Assembly (NCBI GenBank): GCA_964476135.1
Contig: CAYYYG010000004.1
Location: 1 to 47,948, forward strand
Length of the DNA stretch: 47,948 nucleotides
Direction of reading: 5' to 3'
From: CAYYYG01 sp964476135
Lineage (GTDB): Bacteria > Patescibacteriota > Microgenomatia > UBA1406 > GWC2-37-13
A model generated the notes under the pieces. The model was not told the DNA's origin. It searched no databases and was given only the letters and a program-made list of their open reading frames with translations. Shown in pieces: positions 26,490 to 34,558 of this stretch (position 1 is its first letter; every line of letters begins with the position of its first letter). The translations under genes and the position numbers were made by a program.

Positions 26490-26860
26490 ATGTCCACGAT
26501 CCTTTTAATAGAAGACGATAGGGTGTTATCTGGTGTATATGAAAAAAACTGCAAAATGACGGTTTCAATGTCGTAAAGGCATACGACGGGGAGGAGGGGA
26601 TGCGTCTTGCGCTGAAAGATCATCCTGATTTAATACTTCTTGACATTATGCTTCCCAAACGAGACGGTACATCTGTATTACATGAAATAAGACAGGATGC
26701 CTGGGGTAAAAATGTACCGATAATACTTCTGTCTAATATCAGCCCATCCGAAAGCGATATGGATCAAATCAAAGCTGATAATCCTACGATGTATTTGGTT
26801 AAAGTAGACAATAACCCGAAGTTAATTTCTGAAAAAATAAGTAAATTGTTAAAAAAATAA
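26490..26860 (+). CDS. CheY-like response regulator receiver, frameshifted
   Basis: Receiver domain of a two-component system. From ATG 26490 the frame gives MSTILLIEDDRVLSGVYEKN and stops early at a TAA near 26574. The remaining residues (QNDGFNVVKAYDGEEG, LILLDIMLPKRDG, the phospho-acceptor Asp and the later Lys) continue in the -1 frame to 26860. The switch falls at the run of seven A's after TATG. Reading in zero frame this is A-AAA-AAC, a classic -1 slippery heptamer. With one extra A, or a -1 slip, the protein is about 123 residues and aligns without gaps to its neighbour at 26862. Sequencing or assembly error, true mutation or programmed slippage are all possible. Confidence 0.8.
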
Positions 26861-26861
26861 T

Positions 26862-27233
26862 ATGGCATCAATTTTATTGATAGAAGACGATAGAATTTTG
26901 TCGAAAGCCTGTGGCGAAAAGCTAACTACGGAAGGGCACCAAATCGCTTATGCGTTTGATGGGGAGTCGGGCCTGCAAGAAATTCATAAAAACAAACCCG
27001 ATGTTATACTGCTGGATATTTTGCTGCCCAAGCGAGATGGCGTTTCTGTTTTACGCGAGATTAGAAATAATCCGACCTTAAAAAATCTTCCAGTAATCGT
27101 TCTGACAAACATCGGTTTTGATGATCCGATCGCAAAGGAGGTGCGCGATCTGGGAGCTGCGGCTTATATGTTGAAAGTAGATAGTAATCCGGATACTATC
27201 GCGAAGGAAGTACTTAAAACGTTAAATAAATAG
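26862..27233 (+). CDS. CheY-like response regulator receiver
   Basis: 123-residue stand-alone receiver domain. It has the acidic pocket IEDD at 7-10, the phospho-acceptor Asp in VILLDILLPKRDG (about 54), Thr in VLTNIG, and Lys in MLKVDSN. There is no output domain, so it signals by protein contact. It starts one base after the stop of the preceding, closely similar receiver, indicating tandem duplication and co-translation. No histidine kinase is in the window. Confidence 0.94.
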   Translation: MASILLIEDDRILSKACGEKLTTEGHQIAYAFDGESGLQEIHKNKPDVILLDILLPKRDGVSVLREIRNNPTLKNLPVIVLTNIGFDDPIAKEVRDLGAAAYMLKVDSNPDTIAKEVLKTLNK

Positions 27234-27238
27234 ATCAT

Positions 27239-27267
27239 TTGACAAAACTTCTTGATTGCTCTTTAAT
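27239..27267 (+). promoter_or_regulatory. Complete promoter of the 27275 operon
   Basis: TTGACA (27239-27244), 17-nt spacer, TTTAAT (27262-27267), and then the ATG 7 nt further on. Spacing is ideal for a housekeeping sigma factor and predicts a leaderless transcript. Confidence 0.7.
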
Positions 27268-27274
27268 GTAATTA

Positions 27275-28228
27275 ATGCCTTCGGAAGATATAAAAGAATT
27301 CGCTATCACAACCCACAGGACAGACGCAACAGGTCTGTCTGTCAATGCTCCATTGAAGCGTATTTTTCTGATAGATTATGCTGCTGACGTATTGGTTGGT
27401 AAAAAAAATCTGAATATTTTTTTAATCGCATTATTATTATCATTATATAGTGTTATAACCATCAGCATTTTTCTTTTCGGAACAGTATATCCGGTGATTA
27501 AGAATCTTGAGGTGAAAGCATCGCAGTTTGTGACCGATATTTTTCCTGAAAATCTTAGTATAGCGATTAAGGACGGTAATGTTACCACAAATGTCACAGA
27601 GCCATATTATTTGACTGTTGATAAAGGCAGACTGGAGGATATTTCGGAATTTTTTGGCGCCAAACGTGACAACTCTATTTCCCGCATTAGAATATTAACC
27701 ATAGACACCAAAGGTAATGCGGAAGACTTTGAGCGCTATCAGTCCCTAGCGCTTCTTACTGAAAGAAGTCTCGTGTATTACAGTGATGATGAGATTAAAA
27801 TAACCTCATTAGCTTCAGTCAAAGATTTTACTCTTACTCGAGCAATCATTCTTGATAAAATCCACGAAGTTAATAAGGATGGTAAAATTGTCAAAATTAT
27901 TTCCTGGATACTTTTAGCTTCACCCCTCATTCTGCTTCTCGGTTTATTTTTGGGTAATTTACTGGTTTTATTAAATCTCGCTCTGATAATTCATTTTTTT
28001 ATTACCAAAACGTATTTGCCGTCAGCGCAATTTTCCTTCACGCTTAAGGCGGTCGGATTTTTTTATATCTGTTATCACATATTACAGGTGTCGTTATGGT
28101 TAATTCCAGATTATATACTGGCCACTCAGCCTTATGACTCAATATCGATATTTGTAGTTTCTATATTGTCATATCTTGCGGTTATAAGATTGAAAAGTAG
28201 GAGTACGGCAAGTCCGAACATTGTATGA
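27275..28228 (+). CDS. Polytopic membrane protein, possibly DUF1189-like
   Basis: 317 residues. One membrane helix near 47-70 (IFLIALLLSLYSVITISIFLFG) is followed by an extracytoplasmic domain of about 135 residues. Then come three to four helices (about 208-300). The layout, with an outer loop between the first helix and a C-terminal helix group, recalls DUF1189 proteins, but I cannot confirm the family. The last codons overlap the signal peptidase-CAP gene start (ATGA), so the two are coupled. Confidence 0.7.
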   Translation: MPSEDIKEFAITTHRTDATGLSVNAPLKRIFLIDYAADVLVGKKNLNIFLIALLLSLYSVITISIFLFGTVYPVIKNLEVKASQFVTDIFPENLSIAIKDGNVTTNVTEPYYLTVDKGRLEDISEFFGAKRDNSISRIRILTIDTKGNAEDFERYQSLALLTERSLVYYSDDEIKITSLASVKDFTLTRAIILDKIHEVNKDGKIVKIISWILLASPLILLLGLFLGNLLVLLNLALIIHFFITKTYLPSAQFSFTLKAVGFFYICYHILQVSLWLIPDYILATQPYDSISIFVVSILSYLAVIRLKSRSTASPNIV

Positions 28229-29718
28229 AAACAAAGCTGATGTTGTTATTGAAGATTCTTATTTTGCCTCTCGTGCTGATATTGAATCTGTTTCAGTCGT
28301 CAAGATCCACTGCAGCTAAATGTTTTTTTGCGATCGGCATCATACTGATTCTAGGTTCGGCTTGGGCGGAGGCTGCTCAAGCAGGTATTGAAATTGTAAA
28401 ATACAATCTTTTTCAGTGGGGGATGGTCAATAGGATAACTTCGGTGCATGTTATCGGCACGTCGATGTTGCCCACCATAAGATCCGGCGAGACAGTGTCA
28501 CTAGATAGTCCGCGTAAGTTTGTACCGGAAAAGGGTGATATAGTCTCTTTTAAGAATGTAGAAACCGGTGCTTATTCATATATTAAACGTGTTATTGGTA
28601 CTCCCGGAGACACGGTTTCTATTCGCAATGGCAAAGTAGTTCTGAACGGTAATCCGATTAGCGAACCATATACTTATAAAAGTTTGCCGACTTTTGGTAA
28701 TACTTTCCTTGCCGAATGTGAACCGGTTACAGTTCCTGAAGGTAACTACTTCGTGATGGGTGATAATCGTACTGTTAGTGTTGACTCCAGGGTGCTTGGG
28801 TTTGTGGGATTTGCAGATGTTGATGGAGTTATCAAAACGGGTCAATCGGCCGTTCCTGACAGCGAAGGAGACTCGATTAACTTCAGCGACAGTTTCGATA
28901 AAACCTCTTTTGTAAAAATGTTGAACGAAAAAAGAAAAAATAACAATCATGAAAGACTAATCAGCTCCGAACCTCTAGAAAAAGTGGCACTTATGCGTGC
29001 TGAGGAAATTCGTGATCATTACGGCGAATGGAAGATGGCAAGTCGGAAGCTGGAAACATTACTTGATGAAGAAAAATACAGTTATAACATGGCTCATGAA
29101 TATGTTACTTTCGGCTACCTCAATGAAACTGAGGTGATCAACCAGATATTTGAATCATTTGTTGAGAAAGAGATTTTTTTATCCGACAAATATCTGGAAG
29201 TAGGTGTAGGAGTTGTCAGACGGAGTTATAATGGATGCGAGTACCCGATAATAACAATAATATTAACTTGGCCGACCAAACCCACATATGACGCATCATC
29301 GATTGAATATTGGCAGAATCAAGACGTTGTCAGTACGGCATTACTGACAAAACTTAATGTTTATTATTCTAATAAATCTAATGGTCCGGCAGATAGAGAG
29401 CTTATAACCAAAGCAGCTGCGCTTTCTGAAATTTCAGCAAGGATCGCTGGAAAAATGAGCCGGGGCGAATGGCTCAATTCTAAAGACAGCTCCGATATGA
29501 AAATATATGAGCAAGAGTTTGGGGCGCTTCAAGATTCTGTTGATGAAGTTATAGATGGCGACGGTGCTGCTTCTAAGCCAAGCACTACGCCTATAAAATG
29601 TGAATCAGGCACTAAGCCATATTTATCACACTGCTCCTGTGAGTGGGTATGTGTTGCGAAAGCTCCTGAGATGGATTGTATGAGGGTCTGTCCACAGGAT
29701 GAGTTTTATCAGGAGTAA
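28225..29718 (+). CDS. Signal peptidase I fused to a CAP/SCP-like domain
   Basis: 497 residues. Two N-terminal membrane helices (about 5-23 and 33-50) precede a signal peptidase I domain with Ser80 in GTSMLPT, Lys121 in YIKRVIGTPGD, and the GDNR...DSR box at 179-189. All the catalytic Ser/Lys dyad motifs are intact. From about 225 to 350 follows a CAP-superfamily-like domain: FVKMLNEKRK, LEKVALMRAEEIRDHYG, MAHEY, and VGVGVV. The tail (about 440-497) is Cys-rich with six or more Cys (CSCEWVC, MDCMRVC). Normal signal peptidases stop near residue 200. The fusion puts a CAP domain outside the membrane next to the secretion channel. Confidence 0.85.
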   Translation: MKTKLMLLLKILILPLVLILNLFQSSRSTAAKCFFAIGIILILGSAWAEAAQAGIEIVKYNLFQWGMVNRITSVHVIGTSMLPTIRSGETVSLDSPRKFVPEKGDIVSFKNVETGAYSYIKRVIGTPGDTVSIRNGKVVLNGNPISEPYTYKSLPTFGNTFLAECEPVTVPEGNYFVMGDNRTVSVDSRVLGFVGFADVDGVIKTGQSAVPDSEGDSINFSDSFDKTSFVKMLNEKRKNNNHERLISSEPLEKVALMRAEEIRDHYGEWKMASRKLETLLDEEKYSYNMAHEYVTFGYLNETEVINQIFESFVEKEIFLSDKYLEVGVGVVRRSYNGCEYPIITIILTWPTKPTYDASSIEYWQNQDVVSTALLTKLNVYYSNKSNGPADRELITKAAALSEISARIAGKMSRGEWLNSKDSSDMKIYEQEFGALQDSVDEVIDGDGAASKPSTTPIKCESGTKPYLSHCSCEWVCVAKAPEMDCMRVCPQDEFYQE

Positions 29719-29723
29719 TGTAA

Positions 29724-29729
29724 TATAAT
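29724..29729 (+). promoter_or_regulatory. -10 box of the methyltransferase gene
   Basis: TATAAT ending 6 nt before ATG 29736, located just after the stop of the signal peptidase-CAP gene. Predicts a separate leaderless transcript. Confidence 0.65.
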
Positions 29730-29735
29730 TCTATT

Positions 29736-30548
29736 ATGGATCATGTTCCGGAGCTGCGTACAGAAAATTCGACCGGTCTTTATTCATCGGTCATATATCC
29801 GAATGCGACCCAAAAGGACAGCCAGAGCAAAATGCAGGACTGGGAGATGAGTAAAATAATAGGTAAAAGACCTGATGTATTACCCACTCAATTGACGCGA
29901 CTCGGAAGAGAGAAGGTTGATTACCTTATAGGATTATCCAGCGGACCGTTAAATAAGGAGAAAGTGCTAGAGTTATTCGGTGGAACCGGTTTGTCAACTG
30001 CTTTGATAGCTGCCAAAAGGCCTCAGGTATTAAAAACTGTCGATCTGCATTATGGTCCGCAGACGGGTGTGGACTGGTGGTATGATGCCGAAAAAAATTT
30101 TTATAGTTTGGTCGGCGGTTTGAGGATGTCGAAATTTACTCAGCCGGAATTTATCGCCGGAGATGCGAAAAGTCTGCCTTTTAAAAAGGATGAGTTTACT
30201 CTAGTATTTGCTCCTGATGCGCCAAGAACCGCCTCAAGTCGGTTGAGTAGTAACGAGGGTCAGAGTATGACTTCGGGTAAGGAATCGGAATGGACGCCGG
30301 CACAGCAAGAGGAGCTTTTTTTAATGGCTAGTCGTGAGGCAGATAGAGTTTTGAAATATGGTGGTAAATATATAGGTACCGCGCCTGTAAATTGGGCGAG
30401 AAAACTTACCTCACAAAAATGGGCGAAGATACAGTTTTTTGGATCTAAAGATATTGGAGATGATGTAATCGATATACAGTCGCCAAAATTGCGTTTTAAG
30501 TATGATAATATGTCCGATCCAGTAGTTTACTTCAGATGCTTGAAATAA
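29736..30548 (+). CDS. Class I SAM-dependent methyltransferase
   Basis: 270 residues. Motif I is VLELFGGTGLST (about 77-88). A post-I acidic segment is VDLHYG, and a later motif is FIAGDAKSLPFKKDEFTLVFAPDAP, typical of small-molecule or tRNA/protein methyltransferases of the UbiE-like type. The N-terminal 60 residues are hydrophilic. Target unknown; the neighbours are envelope proteins. Confidence 0.85.
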   Translation: MDHVPELRTENSTGLYSSVIYPNATQKDSQSKMQDWEMSKIIGKRPDVLPTQLTRLGREKVDYLIGLSSGPLNKEKVLELFGGTGLSTALIAAKRPQVLKTVDLHYGPQTGVDWWYDAEKNFYSLVGGLRMSKFTQPEFIAGDAKSLPFKKDEFTLVFAPDAPRTASSRLSSNEGQSMTSGKESEWTPAQQEELFLMASREADRVLKYGGKYIGTAPVNWARKLTSQKWAKIQFFGSKDIGDDVIDIQSPKLRFKYDNMSDPVVYFRCLK

Positions 30549-30600
30549 ACAGGATTCCTCTTGCGAAACCGGATCTGCACATTTATCATTATATAAATAC

Positions 30601-31455
30601 ATGGAACAGTCATCTTCGAGCGGAAATAAAATCGACAATAGATTCATATTTGGATTTTTGGGCTTGATGGTAGGTCTTGCGGCTGTCGGTTTTGGAGTCA
30701 CCGGAAATCTGTCGACACCCAGGCCAGTGACAGTTCGTCCGACTCCCATCCCAACGACCCCGACTCCTACAAGGCCTCCTGCTGAATCGCTTGATAGTAC
30801 CCAGAAACAAGGATTGTTTGCCTTGAGTACGCCCACGCTAACCCCAACTCCTGTTGTCGATCCCAATACACCTCCGGAGCCCAGCTTATGCAGCGCTGCT
30901 AATTTAGCTTTTGACGATGAGGGGGCAAGTAATAGCGAATCTAACATATTTATAGCTCTCGATCCGCCGGTCGGCCAAACTGTCGGGGCAACAGGGGTAA
31001 TTCGAGCCTGGGTAAGTGACGAAGCTGGCGGTGGAATTGCGTCTTCCACCACCGCAGATGGCAATGGCTTCATTACTAAACATAGTGACCCGACCATAGA
31101 CAAGGACTCCAATGGTTATCCGTGGGATCCAGCCATTTATATTACAAAATTAAGCACTGCAAACCAGCCCGGACCTTATTCTGGAGATAAAGAAAATGGT
31201 GGCGTGCCGAAGTTGTTAACTGCGGTTAAGGGTAAAGTGGCCCAGCAAAATGACGGCCCCTGGATAAGTATTCCTGCTCATACGGATCCGACACTGTATA
31301 AAATAGGTACGCGTGTCGGCGACGGCGAACACGTAGCTGAATTCATTTGGCACGTGTCTTCGTTAGGGTTAACCCCCGGTACATACCGCGTTCAAGTAGC
31401 TGTGCATGACGGTGACGAGCATCTTGCCGTTGAGTGCACGACGATCAATATTTAG
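30601..31455 (+). CDS. Membrane-anchored surface protein with Pro/Thr linker
   Basis: 284 residues. A short cytoplasmic start is followed by one membrane helix (about 15-35) and a linker of Pro/Thr repeats (about 40-65 and 77-95). The outer domain (about 95-284) is of unknown family and rich in Gly, Asp and Asn. Features such as NIFIALDPPVGQTVGATGVIRAWVSDEAGG and TPGTYRVQVAVHDGDEHLAVEC suggest beta-sandwich strands. It is followed one base after its stop by the rhodanese-cupredoxin gene. Confidence 0.8.
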   Translation: MEQSSSSGNKIDNRFIFGFLGLMVGLAAVGFGVTGNLSTPRPVTVRPTPIPTTPTPTRPPAESLDSTQKQGLFALSTPTLTPTPVVDPNTPPEPSLCSAANLAFDDEGASNSESNIFIALDPPVGQTVGATGVIRAWVSDEAGGGIASSTTADGNGFITKHSDPTIDKDSNGYPWDPAIYITKLSTANQPGPYSGDKENGGVPKLLTAVKGKVAQQNDGPWISIPAHTDPTLYKIGTRVGDGEHVAEFIWHVSSLGLTPGTYRVQVAVHDGDEHLAVECTTINI

Positions 31456-31456
31456 T

Positions 31457-32242
31457 ATGAATAAATATCTGAATTTGTCACATAAATCTTCGTATTTCTT
31501 ATTGGTACTAATATTGGGTATCTTTATTTTATTATCATGGTCAGGTACAAACTCAACAGAGTATGAAGCTAAAAGTTATTCTCCCAGTCAACTGGAAGAG
31601 TTGATAAAAGAAAAGGAAAAATATGTCGTTATAGATGTGCGAACCCGGAAAGAATTTGACAAAGGCCATATACCCGGCGCAGTTCATGCCGATTATTACG
31701 ACACGGAAGCGTTGAAAAAGGCGGCAAATGGAAAAACGCCGATTACTTATTGTAGTTTTTCGGCGATGCGTGGCCCGTATGCTGCCTATCAGTTGTATAG
31801 ACATGGATATAAGGATGCTGCAGTGCTCGATGGCGGTATAAGCGGCTGGGCGGAAGATATAAAAGGGATGGAATCAGAAAAATCGAAAAAGACCAGTATT
31901 TTTATGCATCCTAAAAATATATTTCCTGAGAGAAAGAACGATGATTATCCTGTTAATGCCGGATCTGTCGAGTTTAATCTAACCGCTGAGAAATTTCGCT
32001 TCAATCCCAGTATTATTACCGTCAAGCATGGACAGAAGGTCACCTTAAATCTTAAAAGTTTAGACGTAACGCATGGTTTCAGTTTGCCGGAGTTTGGGGT
32101 CGAGGCGGAAATTCTTCCTGGTGAGCTGAAATCAGTCAGTTTTATCGCGACAAGAAAGGGAAATTACCCATTTATTTGTAATGTTATATGTGGCGCCGCT
32201 CATAATCACGCATCTATGATTGGTAATTTAATTGTAGAATGA
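31457..32242 (+). CDS. Rhodanese-cupredoxin (CuA-like) fusion, membrane anchored
   Basis: 261 residues. One membrane helix (12-28) precedes a rhodanese domain with VIDVRTRKEFDKGHIPGA and the active loop YCSFSAMRG, Cys99 being the sulfur carrier and Arg105 in place. From about 165 a cupredoxin domain has His206 (DVTHGF) and CNVICGAAHNHASM at 241-254. That resembles the CuA copper motif of cytochrome oxidase subunit II and nitrous oxide reductase (C-x3-C-x3-H...M), with two extra residues before the Met and an additional His251. It probably binds copper and handles sulfur at the outer membrane face. The frame extends back to 31406, but ATG 31457 lies one base after the previous stop. Confidence 0.86.
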   Translation: MNKYLNLSHKSSYFLLVLILGIFILLSWSGTNSTEYEAKSYSPSQLEELIKEKEKYVVIDVRTRKEFDKGHIPGAVHADYYDTEALKKAANGKTPITYCSFSAMRGPYAAYQLYRHGYKDAAVLDGGISGWAEDIKGMESEKSKKTSIFMHPKNIFPERKNDDYPVNAGSVEFNLTAEKFRFNPSIITVKHGQKVTLNLKSLDVTHGFSLPEFGVEAEILPGELKSVSFIATRKGNYPFICNVICGAAHNHASMIGNLIVE

Positions 32243-33006
32243 TCAAATCGTTCGTGCTTATTTTAACTGCCGTAATCCTATTCTACTTTTTGAGTACATG
32301 GGATAGTCGTCCATTTAGTATAACTCCTGACATGGGCGTGTCCGAAGATTATATCGCACGGCATTCTGTCGATGTTAGACACCCCATTTTTTTGTCAGTA
32401 ATAAAATACACTTCGGAAAGTGCGAAGATACTAACTGACGTAAAGGAGTCGGATCTACTTAGAATCCGCTGTAGCGACCAGCTCGTGCGTACGGATCAGG
32501 GAGTATATATTCTAAAACATCTTAAAACCCAAGCAAGACAAAAACGCAGAGTGACCAATAATCAATTCATTGAATATATGAGGAAAAAAGAACCGTATTT
32601 GTCTCCTGGAAAAAAAGTCCTTACCGTTAGGGCGTGTGAAAATAACGTCGGGCTCATGTTTATGCTTTATTCGATCGGAGAATATGATAAAAATATCGCG
32701 AATAAGTCATCGATACACCAGGTAATATATAATTCGAAAAACAATGAAGCTTATGTAGAGGTATTCAGAAGCGGAATCTTTGCTAAAAATAATTTGTATA
32801 AAATCGAAGCTTCCAAAAATCATCTTGTGTGCAATGAGATATTTCAGATGAGAAAATATGATGTATTATCAATACTGTGCAGTGAGGAAAGTGAAGCCGC
32901 GTCTGTGCATAAATTATACGATTTAAACATGAATGACGGAAGTAAAATGCTAGTCGCCAAATGTAAAAATGGTTATCCGCCTAATATAGGTACGGTCTGT
33001 AACTGA
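32239..33006 (+). CDS. Hypothetical membrane-anchored protein
   Basis: 255 residues with an N-terminal membrane helix (about 3-20) and a soluble outer domain of unknown family. It carries six cysteines (RCSDQ, VRACENN, LVCNEIF, SILCSEE, AKCKNG, GTVCN), probably forming disulfides. It is coupled to the rhodanese-cupredoxin gene by an ATGA overlap, suggesting a joint redox or copper role. Its stop abuts the stop of the convergent DUF3828-like gene with no spacer. Confidence 0.72.
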   Translation: MIKSFVLILTAVILFYFLSTWDSRPFSITPDMGVSEDYIARHSVDVRHPIFLSVIKYTSESAKILTDVKESDLLRIRCSDQLVRTDQGVYILKHLKTQARQKRRVTNNQFIEYMRKKEPYLSPGKKVLTVRACENNVGLMFMLYSIGEYDKNIANKSSIHQVIYNSKNNEAYVEVFRSGIFAKNNLYKIEASKNHLVCNEIFQMRKYDVLSILCSEESEAASVHKLYDLNMNDGSKMLVAKCKNGYPPNIGTVCN

Positions 33007-33570
33007 TTATTTAGCACAGCGGACATCATTCACGAGCCACTTTTCTCCTTCTTTAATAAGAAGTATTTTATAGAGAGGTTTTTCCTCGGAAATTTTTTTG
33101 ACAGCAATCATCGCGCTTGACTGTGTTTTGTCGTACAGTGATTCCGAATACTCAACTTCCTTGGGCGGGATTTCACCGACGCATGTAAAAACAGGGTCCT
33201 GTGTAAAGCCGCGCGCCACAAAACCCTTTATTTTTTTTGAAAAATCGGGTGCGATATAACCACTCGATAAATAGTCGCCCGATTTTAGAGGGTCCGGGTG
33301 ATTTACGTACCAGTCATAGAATGATTTGGCAAAAGGCAGAGGTTGCGGTCCTGACGGTGTCGGCATTGGTGTTGGAGATTCGGTGGGCAAGGATTCAGTT
33401 ATAACAGGCGCTGCGGTTGCCGTTGGATTGATAGTCTGAGTCGGTTCGTTGAGCAGCGCCAATTCCGCAGCTTCGCGTTTTTTTAGATTGATTATCGCGC
33501 TGGCGGTAATTACGATAACAAGTAAAATGGTCATGATTCCGGCAACTATATAAAATGTTTTTTTCTCCAT
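33007..33570 (-). CDS. DUF3828-like membrane-anchored protein
   Basis: 187 residues. One N-terminal helix (about 6-28), then a Pro/Thr/Ser linker (to about 75), and an NTF2-like fold segment with FAKSFYDWYVNHPD, SGYIAPDFSKKI and KEGEKWLVNDVRC that resembles DUF3828. Function unknown. A TATACA box on the minus strand lies 8 nt upstream of the ATG. Confidence 0.7.
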   Translation of the reverse strand: MEKKTFYIVAGIMTILLVIVITASAIINLKKREAAELALLNEPTQTINPTATAAPVITESLPTESPTPMPTPSGPQPLPFAKSFYDWYVNHPDPLKSGDYLSSGYIAPDFSKKIKGFVARGFTQDPVFTCVGEIPPKEVEYSESLYDKTQSSAMIAVKKISEEKPLYKILLIKEGEKWLVNDVRCAK

Positions 33571-33597
33571 AATAGAAGTGTATATTTTTTTTGCCGA

Positions 33598-34551
33598 TTA
33601 GTAAACGATATTGATGTTAGTTTCACGCTCAATCTGTTCGATAGTACTTTTTCTGATTTTGTTACCGGATAGGTTCAGATATTTTAGCTTACTCAGACCT
33701 TTGATGTCTGCGGGGATAGCGTTTATGCGATTATTACTAACATCAATCGATTCGATTTTAGGGAGAGATACGATAAAATCAATATCAGTTAATAAGTTAT
33801 CTCGAAGCTGTAGACCTAAGAGGTTTTTCAGATTAAATATCTTATCTGGTATTTTTTCAATTTTATTCCCACCGAGATTGAGAATTTTTAGACCTGTTAC
33901 AGAATAAATGCTCTCTGGAACTGCGATAAGATTGTCGTTTTTAAGATTTATCTCCTCGAGCGGACTGCCCGAAAAATCCGCATCAATCGTTACTGAGGGG
34001 TTGTCATTTATTATGAGAGATTTAAGTTTTGGTAAGGCGCCGACTGACCAGGGGATTATGATTGGTTTTTCGTTATGAATGATGATCAGGCTCTCCAGAT
34101 TTTTGAGATTTCCGATCCCATCTGGAATATTGGTTATATCTGCCTGTTCTATTTTAAGCGTTGTAAGACTATCAAGCTGTCCTATTTCTGCAGGCAGACT
34201 GGTATTGAAGGTATGGTGGAAGGTTAGGACTTTGAGATTTTTCAGGTTTTTTATTTCCTGTGGTATGGTGGTACTGGGAGTTTTTCTTAGATAGATCGAG
34301 CGCAGGTGAGTCAGATTATGTGCATTTGCGGCAAGCTTATCAAAGTCGGCTGCTGTTTTTATTTCGATATCGCAAAATGTGGGGTTAGCAGTCGCTTCAT
34401 CGATCGTGTACCTTTTTCCGGCCTGGAGGCATTCGGGAACGGGCTTAGCAGGTGTTTTGTCAATATAATCGGTCTTTTGTATGCTGCGAAAATAAGCGGA
34501 TAAACCGATCAAGAAAGTAAGTATGATTACCAAAAATATATATTTTTTCAT
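33598..34551 (-). CDS. Leucine-rich-repeat protein, membrane anchored
   Basis: 317 residues from ATG 34551. An N-terminal helix (MKKYIFLVIILTFLIGLSAYF) is followed by about nine to ten LRRs of 22-24 residues running from about residue 95 to the end, with the pattern LxxLxxLxLxxNxIxxIPxxI. Two cysteines before the repeats may cap the solenoid. The frame stays open to 34650, but that would overlap the glycine-rich end of the DUF2207 gene out of frame; the next ATG lies 7 nt after that gene's stop. LRRs usually bind protein, here on the cell surface. Confidence 0.88.
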   Translation of the reverse strand: MKKYIFLVIILTFLIGLSAYFRSIQKTDYIDKTPAKPVPECLQAGKRYTIDEATANPTFCDIEIKTAADFDKLAANAHNLTHLRSIYLRKTPSTTIPQEIKNLKNLKVLTFHHTFNTSLPAEIGQLDSLTTLKIEQADITNIPDGIGNLKNLESLIIIHNEKPIIIPWSVGALPKLKSLIINDNPSVTIDADFSGSPLEEINLKNDNLIAVPESIYSVTGLKILNLGGNKIEKIPDKIFNLKNLLGLQLRDNLLTDIDFIVSLPKIESIDVSNNRINAIPADIKGLSKLKYLNLSGNKIRKSTIEQIERETNINIVY

Positions 34552-34558
34552 ATTTTTA

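Noticed and set aside
26366..26623. Minus-strand frame of 85 codons across the first response regulator
   Set aside because: It overlaps the receiver and its promoter, and the receiver motifs on the plus strand are clear once the frameshift is accepted.
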